Assembly (NCBI GenBank): GCA_017591395.1
Contig: WEDG01012402.1
Span: 35,644 to 99,643, forward strand
Direction of reading: 5' to 3'
Length of the DNA stretch: 64,000 nucleotides
From: Schistocephalus solidus
Taxonomy: Eukaryota; Platyhelminthes; Cestoda; Diphyllobothriidea; Diphyllobothriidae
Numbering within the stretch: position 1 is the first letter of the stretch; each line of letters starts with the position of its first letter. The notes under the pieces are model-generated. The model saw only the letters and a list, made by a program, of their open reading frames with translations. It was not told the DNA's origin and did no database searches. Below are positions 48,801-60,800 of this stretch, in pieces. Made by a program: the position numbers and the translations under genes.

Positions 48801-51800
48801 TAATGGCAATGGCTTTTCATTCATTACATTGATATACCATTTTTTCCTTGATTCGCGACTGATACTGAAGGTTACACCAAGATTGAAGGAAAAATCGAGC
48901 CAAACGGTTAGTCTTGGTGAGTAAAGAGGTAAAGATAACAAAGTTATTTCTTTGTCACCAGAGCAGAGGATCATTCTATGGAAATCAGTATGGATTAAGT
49001 CAATTATCCAGGAGCAGAAATATCTTCTACTATTGGAATCACCTGTTAGTGCTTCATTCAATGCATACTTGGAAAATTATACCAAGATTGTATGAAAAAT
49101 CGAGCCAAACGGTTAGTCTTGGTGAGTAAAGAGGTAAAGATAACATAGTTATTTATTTGTCACCAGAGCAGAGGATCTTTCTATGTAAATCAGTATGGAT
49201 TAAGTCAATTATTTAGGAGCAGAAACATCTTCTACTATTGGAATCACCTGTTAGTGCTTCATTCAATGCATACTTGGAAGGTTTTATATTTTCTTTCATG
49301 AGATATCAATGAACAAAATGTTGTAACGTCGTGTAGTTTCTTGTTGTTTTTTGACATTATTGTCTTTTCGGTCATTTTCTGCCTTTTTTAATGATTTCAC
49401 CGGACGGCCTTGCCGATCGTGGATAAACGAATAAGTATCAAGTTTTTTAAACTTTCATTTACGGTCCTAGCTGGTGGTCCACGGCTGAAACATTTGTAAA
49501 ACCTTGGGCAGCCTTTGGCACAATTCTGGTGCACTACCGCATGTTTAACTATAAAAATTCTCGACAGTTTAAAATTTGGTATCATCATTTGTTTCCGTCA
49601 TACCGTAATAACAAAACCTTACCTATCTGCAAATCACAAATTACAATAAATACATCAATACGAAATTCAGAAGATCAAGCAGTAAATGAAATTCAGTATA
49701 TTAAAAGATAATACATATCAACAATAGAAAGCATCTTGCCTGAAATTTCGAGATGGACGTGTGCATCGCACGGTGTATTTTACCATACAATAGCATCAAA
49801 AATAAATGTACAAACATTCATAGGCTATCACTAGTCATTTTATCAACTGTAGATTAGCGAGTGAGATGGGAAAACTGCCTATTTAGAATCCAACACCCTG
49901 TTCTGATAGAAATATATTTCAAATGTTTTGCATGGTACTCAATATTACAAACCCACCTAAGCTATTCTTTATAATCAAATAAAAATCGTAATTTCAGTTA
50001 AGAGTTCATGACATAGGCAAGTCATCGTCAAACAACGCACATAAACCCCATCTGAGACACCTAGATATTTTTCAGACAGTGGTCAGTTCCAGAACATGTT
50101 TGCGCGAAACCTCGAGTGGTGAAATAGAGGCGCCGTCAGACCTTCTTCATTGAAGGAGTTGCAAGCTAGGCGTCTGTGTTAGAAAATATCGTAAATGAAG
50201 CATAAACTTACCACCACAACAATCTGGAGAAGGAGGAGTGAACCACAGAGAAATAGTTGCCTTCATTTCTACATCAGAACCGCCCTCTGGCCTGAAGCGC
50301 GCCTGACAGATGTAGTCACCGACCGTGTTCTCGTTGAGTTCTCGAATGCTGAGACGTTCTCCGCGCGAGAAGACCCGCCCTTGGAAGTACCAAGTGTAGT
50401 CAACCGGGACAGATGGTCGTGGTGAGAGGCGACATTCGGCGTAGAAGGGTTTCTTGTGTTCCATTGGCTGAGTCAGTGGAACAATACTCAACTGAGTCCG
50501 TCCTGGAAGCAGCAAAGGATGAATCCAAGGATAAACGAGAGATGTTTGAAAGTGATAACTGAATATTTATGTTTGGCTTGTGGTACGCAGGGCGTAGAAA
50601 CCTTTGCTTTGAAGTGCGAATATAACAGACTCTAGAGCCGGCTCCTGAGTTACCATAGGATTAAAGGCGTCATTTGCACTCCCTTTTTGCATATTTGTAT
50701 TAAATTTTCTTTGGTTTGGGTTCAAATGTAATATTTTATTGAGAAATTTGATTTTTCCCCGCGTGTTTTGCAGTTCAGTATCTATTGGCTTATTCCTCCG
50801 CTTTCCACGCGCACATAGAAGGTCTCCGGTTTTCTATTATATTGCTTCAGATCAAAGGTCATGTTTAACTTCTACTTTCGTAAAAGTTTGCAAACAAATG
50901 AGTCAGAAGAATTATTCAAAATCTGCCAAACTCCCATGAATTAATTGAGTCTGTTAGTCATCTGGTGGATTCTAGATTGATTGCTTAAAAAATCCTTCTT
51001 GGGCAGTCAGCTAACTATGTCAGACTAAGTGGCTCCTTATTGGTCCTCAGGTGGTTTTCGTTAGCCTTTCCTTTGCTGTCGTGCTTTCGAATCCTTGAGA
51101 TCGCACATATTTTACCAATGATGTCAAAGGAAACATTGTTTGGCAATGTTTCATGCGCGTACGATCCATGTGCACTTCTGTAGCAATTGTATGTAGAGAT
51201 GGAATTGAAATTGGTTGCTTACGATAATAACTATACTTTCTTCTAGATTTCATCTTCAACAAGAGTCATGGGACTATATCAAAGACGACAGGACTTGTGC
51301 TCTCTGAATTCAAAGTTCATGACCTAGTTTTATACAACCAGTCAACTGATTGTGTGCAAAAAGCAGATACGATTTAGCGTTTTGAAAGCAACTATTAAAT
51401 CAATTTCATATAATCTAATAGCTTTAAATAGAAGTGAAGTTTAAATTCCCACCAAACAGCTATTTAAGGATTTTTAAACTCTTTATATTCCTTTGCAATT
51501 AAGTAAAGTAAATAGATGGTCAAAAGATTAATATAACATCTCATACTTCTTTAAATACCAACAGCGCTAGACATGGTGTCTCGAAAAATAGTTTTTGAAA
51601 TTCAGCGTCGTTTCAAATATTGCAGGTAACCTGCAAAGAAAGTAACCCAGGTCACCTGGCAAAGGGTTGCTGTAGTAGATAGTCCTGGTGGCATTTACAA
51701 GCAGGGGACTTCCAAAAGGCCTCTTCAATGGTTGTTCTGACAGGTGTATTCACCAGTTGTGTACTCGTTCAATTCAGGAATGCTCAGGCGTTCGCCCCTG

Positions 51801-54800
51801 TGAGGGTAACGGCCCTTGAAGTACCAAGCAAAGCGGGCGGGGTAGGGAGTGTCTTGGCTGAATGCGACATTCGGCGTAGTAGGGTGCCCTGTATTCTATT
51901 CTCTGTGTCAGTGGCTCAATGCTTACCCAGTAGGTATCATGGTCTGCAAAATAAAGAGACAGGTTGCAAATGCCACCTTTGATGAAACCTCAAGTGCGTT
52001 AAGCAATTAGGTGAAGCAGCAACAAAACGGCGCGCATCGACGCATACCCCATATCTACCATGAAAATGTAGTGATAACAATTACCGCATACCACATATTT
52101 CATTATTGGAGCTGCCAACATGACCCTAAGCAGTTAGTTGAAAGTTGCTGCATTTCTCTGAAAGGTTTTCATGTATTTATATGAGTCTACAAAGTCATAT
52201 ACCAAAGACTGCTCACTGACGTAGCCTGCGTACTTTAGTCGAGGTGACACAGTTTTGTATAAGCGGTTCATGAAAGGCCCAAAGGACGCATTTTATATTT
52301 CTCTGTTTCAATTTTCATTGACTAATATTAGACTTTATCGTATGTATCACGTGCAATGGTTATCAACGTTAATCGTTTTAACTTAACATCTTTCTCTCAT
52401 CAACTTACCTGCAGTAATGGGTTGAATTTTTGAATTTTCAGTAAAGAACGGTTTACTTTCATTTAAATCTGGGCCTGATAAGAGTTGATTATGCTGATGC
52501 ATCTACTTTTTGTTCGTCCGCAACAGTCCTTCATATAATGGAAGCTAAGACATGAAGAAATAAACTTGCCGGTGACGTCTGGTGAAGGCACTGCGGCGTA
52601 ATAGATGGGCTTTGGTTGCGTTGATGGTCAGTGGAGTTCCAGATGGCGGGCTGATCGTTGCTTCGACAGGTGTACTCACCGGTAGTGTACTCATTCAGTT
52701 CGCGGATGCTGAGCCGTTGACCCTCTGAATGATAGCGTCCCTTGAAGTACCAGGTCAGGCGAACTGGATAAGATGGCTGCGGTTGCAGGCGACAGTCTGC
52801 ATAGAAGGGTGAGCCCCGCGTAGGTCGTTCGGTCAGCGGATTAATACCAACTGGTACGTTTGTGGATCTTGAGAGTGAATAGAGCAGTGAGACAAGGTCA
52901 AATTACAATGAGGATGTTTCAGTCAGATCTATGCTGACATTATCTGTTTGACACGTCGAGTAGCTGGCCTAAAACATCAAATGTTGGTTAAAAATTATAA
53001 GAGAATATTTTGGCTCGAAAGGATTACCCAGATGGTGCTGATTAACATGAAGCATGCGTTCAAAACATGTCAGTCACTGCAGGATGCCCGCCGTTGAAGG
53101 AGTTTTTTCCGGCCATCTACGAAATGTACGCTTGGTAAAAAGGACTGTTTAATACGTATGCAGGTTTTGCAGTGATCTTCACCGTCCTTAAAATTGTAAA
53201 TATATTTTACGGGCAACACGCGAAAGCAATTTTCTTCTTTCATCTTTTTTGGGGAAAATTACGCCATTCTCCAAATTTGCTGCTTTATAAAGGGAAGCTT
53301 TCGTTTTGAAAATCTTTCCTATACACCTAATAATTTGGGTTCCATTTGGGCTAACCTAACTAAATGCTTCCTGCATTCTATATAAGTGAACTCATATATT
53401 TTCCTATGTTATTACAAAAATTTCATAGAGGGCTCATAAAATATTGATGTGGAGGTTACATACTTCATGAAAAGCATAATTAAATGGACAGATATGATGC
53501 TGCATGCATGCAAATAACGCAGCCTCATAAATTCTTATTATTGCAACCGATTTTCTCAACTGAAAGGTAATCTTTCATCAGGCTTAAATTTTTTTAAGAA
53601 GACGCAAATTGCCGCTAAACGAGTACAGGACGAAATAATGCGTGCACATTTTCTGTAAAATACCCTGCGACACAGATGCATCCGTCGCTGAAAATTAAAT
53701 CATTAAAACAGAAAGTTCATAGTAATTACCTCGCTAATATTGTGTTGATACCAGTAGAGATTAACATCGGCACTTAATCAATACGGGTGCCAAATCAGGT
53801 CACTACAGGCGATATTTGGGGTGAGATCCTATAACAAATGCCGAGCATGGGCACGTGTAGGTGCAGGCTCATGTCACAGCCCGCTCTTCCACTACGTGGC
53901 AGATTATTCGTCTAGTTTCGACCCCATTTCCGGTCTTCTTGATTATGTTTTGACACCAGGCACTAGTGGCCAAGGTAAGAGAGAGTGTGGAAAATGTTGT
54001 GCAAGTCTACTATCACCTAAAACTAATTTGCACACAAGTCACCGTCCTTGCGTGGCCAGACTACGAGTGTCGTGCTAGTGCTGCATATTATCTCCAATTA
54101 ATGACATTGGCTTTTCATTCATTACAGTGATATACCATTTTATCCTTGATGCGCGACTGATACTGAAGGTAACACCAAGATTGAAGGAACAATCGAGCCA
54201 AACGGTTAGTCTTGGTGAGAATAGAGGTAAAAATAACAAAGTTATTTCTTTGTCACCAGTGCAGAGGATCATTCTATGGAAATCAGTATGGATTAAGTCA
54301 ATTATCCAGGAGCAGAAAATATCTTCTACTATTGGAATCACCTGTTAGTGCTTCATTCAATGCATACTTGGAAGGTTACACAGAGATTGTATGAAAAATT
54401 GAGCCAAACGGTTAGTCTTGGTGAGTAAAGAGGTAAAGATAACATAGTTATTTTTTTGTCACCAGAGCAGAGGATCTTTCTATGGAAATCAGTATGGATT
54501 AAGTCAATTATCCGGGAGCAGAAACAAATTCGACTACTGGAATCACCTGTTAGTGCTTCATTCAATGCATACTTGGAAGGTTACACCAAGATTGTATGAA
54601 AAAATGAGCCAAACGGTTAGTCTTGGTGAGTAAAGAGGTAAAGATAACAAAGTTATTTCTTTGTCACCAGTGCAGAGGATCATTCTATGGAAATCAGTAT
54701 GGATTAAGTCAATTATCCAGGAGCAGAAAATATCTTCTACTATTGGAATCACCTGTTAGTGCTTCATTCAATGCATACTTGGAAGGTTACACAGAGATTG

Positions 54801-57800
54801 TATGAAAAATTGAGCCAAACGGTTAGTCTTGGTGAGTAAAGAGGTAAAGATAACATAGTTATTTTTTTGTCACCAGAGCAGAGGATCTTTCTATGGAAAT
54901 CAGTATGGATTAAGTCAATTATCCAGGAGCAGAAACATCTTCTACTATTGGAATCACCTGTTAGTGCTTCATTCAATGCATACTTGGAAGGTTACACCAA
55001 GATTGAAGGAAAAATCGAGCCAAACGGTTAGTCTTGGTGAGTAAAGAGGTAAAGATAACATAGTTATTTCTTTGTCACCAGAGCAGAGGATCTTTCTATG
55101 GAAATCAGTATGGATTAAGTCAATTATCCAGGAGCAGAAACATCTTCTACTATTGGAATCACCTGTTAGTGCTTCATTCAATGCATACTTGGAAGGTTAC
55201 ACCAAGATTGAAGGAAAAATAGAGCCAAACGGTTAGTCTTGGTGAGTAAAGAGGTAAAGATAACATAGTTATTTATTTGTCACCAGAGCAGAGGATCTTT
55301 CTATGGAAATCAGTATGGATTAAGTCAATTATCCAGGAGCAGAAACATCTTCTACTATTGGAATCACCTGTTAGTGCTTCATTCAATGCATACTTGGAAG
55401 GTTACACCAAGATTGAAGGAAAAATCGAGCCAAACGGTTAGTCTTGGTGAGTAAAGAGGTAAAGATAACATAGTTATTTATTTGTCACCAGAGCAGAGGA
55501 TCTTTCTATGTAAATCAGTATGGATTAAGTCAATTATCCAGGAGCAGAAACAAATTCGACTATTGGAATCACCTGTTAGTGCTTCATTCAATGCATACTT
55601 GAAAGGTTTTATTTTTCCTTCATGAGATAGCCATGAACAAAAAGTTGTAACGTCGTGTAGTTTCTTGTTGCTTTTTGACATTATTGTCTTTTCGGTCATT
55701 TTCTGCCTTTTTTAATGATTTCACCGGACGGCCTTGCCGATCGTGGATAAACGAATAAGTATCAAGTTTTTTAAACTTTCATTTACGGTCCTAGCTGGTG
55801 GTCCATGGCTGAAACATTTTTAAAACCTTGGGCAGCCTTTGGCACAATTCTGGTGCACTACCGCATGTTTAACTATAAATCTCTCGACAGTTTAAAATTT
55901 GGTATCATCATTTGTTTCCGTCATACCGTAATAACAAAACCTTACCTATCTGCAAATCACAAATTACAATAAATACATCAATACGAAATTCAAAAGATCA
56001 AGCAGTAAATGAAATTCAGTATATTAAAAGATAATACATATCAACAATAGAAAGCGATTTGCCTGAAATATCGAGATGGACGTGTGCATTGCACGGTGTA
56101 TTGTACCATACAATAGCATCAAAAATAAATGTACGAAAATTCATAGGCTATCACTAGTCATTTTACCAACTGTAGATTAGCGAGTGAGATGGGAAAACTG
56201 CCTATTTAGAATCCAACGCCCTGTTCTGATAGAAATATATTTCAAATGTATTACAAACCCACCTAAGCTATTCTTTATAATCAAATAAAAATCGTAATTT
56301 CAGTTAAGAGTTCATGACATAGGCAAGTCATCGTCAAACAACGCACATAAACCCCATCTGAGACACCTAGATATTTTTCAGCCAGTGGTCAGTTGCAATA
56401 ACATATTTGCGCGAAACCTCGAGTGGTGAAATAGAGGCGCCGTCAGACCTTCTTCATTGAAGAAGTTGCAAGCTGGGCGTCTGTGTTAGAAACTATCGTA
56501 AATGAAGCATAAACTTACCACCACAGCAATCTGGAGAAGGAGGAGTGAACCACAGAGAAATAGTTGCCTTCATTTCTACATCAGAACCGCCCTCTGGCCT
56601 GAAGCGCGCCTGACAGATGTAGTCACCGACCGTGTTCTCGTTGAGTTCTCGAATGCTGAGACGTTCTCCGCGCGAGAAGACCCGCCCTTGGAAGTACCAA
56701 GTGTAGTCAACCGGGACAGATGGTCGTGGTGAGAGGCGACATTCGGCGTAGAAGGGTTTCTTGTGTTCCATTGGCTGAGTCAGTGGAACAATACTCAACT
56801 GAGTCCGTCCTGGAAGCAGCAAAGGATGAATCCAAGGATAAACGAGAGATGTTTGAAAGTGATAACTGAATTTTTATGTTAGGCTTGTGGTACGCAGGGC
56901 ATAGAAACCTTTGCTTTGAAGTGCGAATATAACAGACTCTAGAGCCGGCTCCTGAGTTACCATAGGATTAAAGGCGTCATTTGCACTCCCTTTTTGCATA
57001 TTTTGTATTAAATTTTCTTTGGTTTGGGTTCAAATGTAATATTTTATTGAGAAATTTGATTTTTCCCCGCGTGTTTTGCAGTTCAGTATCTATTGGCTTA
57101 TTCCTCCGCTTTCCACGCGCACATAGAAGGTCTCCGGTTTTCTATTATATTGCTTCAGATCAAAGGTCATGTTTAACTTCTACTTTCGTAAAAGTTTGCA
57201 AATAAATGAGTCAGAAGAATTATTCAAAATCTGCCAAACGCCCATGAATTAATTGAGTCTGTTAGTCATCTGGTGGATTCTAGATTGATTGCTTAAAAAA
57301 TCCTTCTTGGGCAGTCAGCTAACTAATTCAGACTAAGTGGCTCCTTATTGGTCCTCAGGTGGTTTTTTTCGTTAGCCTTTCCTTTGCTGTCGTGCTTTCG
57401 AATCCCCTTGAGATCGCACATATTTTACCAATGATGTCAAAGGAAACATTGTTTGGCAATGTTTCATGCGCGTACGATCCATGTGCACTTCTGTAGCAAT
57501 TGTATGTAGAGATGGAATTGAAATTGGTTGCTTACGATAATAACTATACTTTCTTCTAGATTTCATCTTCAACAAGAGTCATGGGACTATATCAAAGACG
57601 ACAGGACTCTTGCTCTCTGAATTCAAAGTTCATGACCTAGTTTTATACAACCAGTCAACTGATTGTGTGCAAAAAGCAGATAAGATTTAGCGTTTTGAAA
57701 GCAACTATTAAATCAATTTCATATAATTCAATAGCTTAAATAGAAGTGAAGTTTAAATTCCCACCAAACAGCTATTTAAGGATTTTTAAACTTCTTATAT

Positions 57801-60800
57801 TCCTTTGCAATTAAGTAAAGTAAATAGATGGTCAAAAAGATTAATATAACATCTCATACTTCTTTAAATACCAACAGCGCTAGACATGGTGTTCGAAAAA
57901 TAGTTTTGAAATTCAGCGTCGTTTCAAATATTGCAGGGTAACCTGCAAAGAAAGTAACCCAGGTCACCTGGCAAAGGGTTGCTGTAGTAGATAGTCCTGG
58001 TGGCATTTACAAGCAGGGGACTTCCAAAAGGCCTTTCAATGGTTGTCTGACAGGTGTATTCACCAGTTGTGTACTCGTTCAATTCAGGAATGCTCAGGCG
58101 TTCGCCCTGTGAGTGGTAACGGCCCTTGAAGTACCAAGTAAAGCGGGCGGGGTAGGGAGGTCTTGGCTGAATGCGACATTCGGCGTAGTAGGGTGCCCTG
58201 TATTCTATTCTCTGTGTCAGTGGCTCAATGCTTACCCAGTAGGTATCATGGTCTGCAAAAAAAGAGACAGGTTGCAAGTGCAACCTTTGATGAAACCTCA
58301 AATGCGTTAAAGCAATTAGGTCGAGCAGCAACAAAATGGCGCGCATCGACGCATACCCCATATCTACCATGAAAATGTAGTGATAACAATTACCGCATAC
58401 CACATATTTCATTATTGGAGCTGCCAACATGACCCTAAGCAGTTAGTTGAAAGTTGCTGCATTTCTCTGAAAGGTTTTCATGTATTTATTTGAGTCTACA
58501 AAGTCATATTTTAAAGACTGCTCACTGACGTAGCCTGCGTACTTTAGTCAAGGTGACACAGTTTTGTATAAGCGGTTCATGAAAGGCCCATAGGACGCAT
58601 TTTATATTTCTCTGTTTCAATTTTCATTGACTAATATTAGACTTTATCGTATGTATCACGTGCAATGGTTATCAACGTTAATCGTTTTAACTTAACATCT
58701 TTCTCTCATCAACCTCTCTCCAGTTGTGGGTTGAATGTATGAATTTTCAGTAAAGAACGGTTTACTTTCATTTAAATCTGGGCCTGATAAGAGTTGATTA
58801 TGCTGATGCATCTACTTTTTGTTCGTCCGTAACCGTCCTTCATATAATGGAAGCTAAGACATGAAGAAATAAACTTGCCGGTGACGTCTGGTGAAGGCAC
58901 TGCGGCGTAATAGATGGGCTTGGTTGCGTTGATGGTCAGTGGAGTTCCAGATGGCGGGCTGATCGTTGCTTGACAGGTGTACTCACCGGTAGTGTACTCA
59001 TTCAGTTCGCGGATGCTGAGCCGTTGACCCTCTGAATGATAGCGTCCCTTGAAGTACCAGGTCAGGCGAACTGGATAAGATGGCTGCGGTTGCAGGCGAC
59101 AGTCTGCATAGAAGGGTGAGCCCCGCGTAGGTCGTTCGGTCAGCGGATTAATACTCAACTGGTACGTTTGTGGATCTTGAGAGTGAATAGAGCAGTGAGA
59201 CAAGGTCAAATTACAATGAGGATGTTTCAGTCAGATCTATGCTGACATTATCTGTTTGACACGTCGAGTAGCTGGCCTACACATCAAATGTTGGTTGAAA
59301 TTATAAGAGAATATTTTGGCTCGAAAGGATTACCCAGATGGTGCTGATTAACATGAAGCATGCGTTCAAAACATGTCAGTCACTGCAGGATGCCCGCCGT
59401 TGAAGGAGTTTTTTTCCGGCCATCTACGAAATGTACGCTTGGTAAAAAGGACTGTTTAATACGTATGCAGGTTTAGCAGTGATCTTCACCGTCCTTAAAA
59501 TTGTAAATATATTTTACGGGCAACACGCGAAAGCAATTTTCTTCTTTCATCTTTTTTGGGGAAAATTACGCCATTCTCCAAATTTGCTGCTTTATAAAGG
59601 GAAGCTTTCGTTTTGAAAATCTTTCCTATACACCTAATAATTTGGGTTCCATTTGGGCTAACCTAACTAAATGCTTCCTGCATTCTATATAAGTGAACTC
59701 ATATATTTTCCTATGTTATTACAAACATTTCATAGAGGGCTCATAAAATATTGATGTGGAGGTTACATACTTCATGAAAAGCATAATTAAATGGACAGAT
59801 ATGATGCTGCATGCATGCAAATAACGCAGCCTCATAAATTCTTATTATTCCAAAGATTTTCTACACTGCAAAGGTAATCTTTCATCAGGCTTAAATTTTT
59901 AAGAAGACGCAAATTGCCGCTAAACGAGTACAGAACGAAATAATGAGTGCACATTTTCTCTAAAATACCCTGCGACACAGATGCATCCGTCGCTGAAAAT
60001 TAAATCATTTAAACAGAAAGTTCATAGTAATTACCTCGCTAATATTGTGTTGATACCAGTAGAGATTAACATCGGCACTTAATCAATACGGGTGCCAAAT
60101 CAGGTCACTACAGGCGATATTTGGGGTGAGATCCTATAACAAATGCCGAGCATGGGCACGTGTAGGTGCAGGCTCATGTCACAGCCCGCTCTTCCACTAC
60201 GTGGCAGATTATTCGTCTTTGTTCGACCCCATTTCCGGTCTTCTTTATTATGTTTTGACACCAGGCACTAGTGGCCAAGGTAAGAGAGAGTGTGGAAAAT
60301 GTTGTGCAAGTCTACTATCACCTAAAACTAATTTGCACACAAGTCACCGTCCCTGCGTGGCCAGACTACGACGGTTGTGCTAGTGCTGCATATTATCTCC
60401 AATTAATGACATTGGCTTTTCATTCATTACAGTGATATACCATTTTATCCTTGATTCGCGACTGATACTGAAGGTAACACCAAGATTGAAGGAACAATCG
60501 AGCCAAACGGTTAGTCTTGGTGAGAATAGAGGTAAAAATAACAAAGTTATTTCTTTGTCACCAGTGCAGAGGATCTTTCTATGGAAATCAGTATGGATTA
60601 AGTCAATTATCCAGGAGCAGAAACATCTTCTACTATTGGAATCACCTGTTAGTGCTTCATTCAATGCATACTTGGAAGGTTACACAGAGATTGTATGAAA
60701 AAATTGAGCCAAACGGTTAGTCTTGGTGAGTAAAGAGGTAAAGGTAACATAGTTATTTATTTGTCACCAGAGCAGAGGATCTTTCTATGGAAATCAGTAT

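Larger units (their letters stand above)
47248..52526 (-). repeat. Segmental tandem repeat unit U1 (Ig cassette, 5.28 kb)
   Basis: The first of three near-identical tandem units. It contains, by coordinate, exon C1, one R1 repeat (48485-48785), two 205-bp satellite units, exon A1 and exon B1. The left edge of homology to U2 and U3 is at about 47248; sequence to its left is unrelated. Introns are almost as conserved as exons, which points to recent duplication or an assembly effect. Confidence 0.9.
52527..58836 (-). repeat. Segmental tandem repeat unit U2 (Ig cassette, 6.31 kb)
   Basis: The second unit contains C2, R1, a seven-copy satellite, A2 and B2. It exceeds U1 by about 1031 bp, which equals five extra 205-bp satellite units. 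The rest of the unit is collinear. Confidence 0.9.

Noticed and set aside
54353..55181. Repeated approximately 70-codon frames (MNEALTGDS...) on the - strand
   Set aside because: They recur only because the 205-bp satellite repeats. The unit length breaks the frame between copies, and the third copy of the array reads the same in both orientations of use. No splice sites support them.
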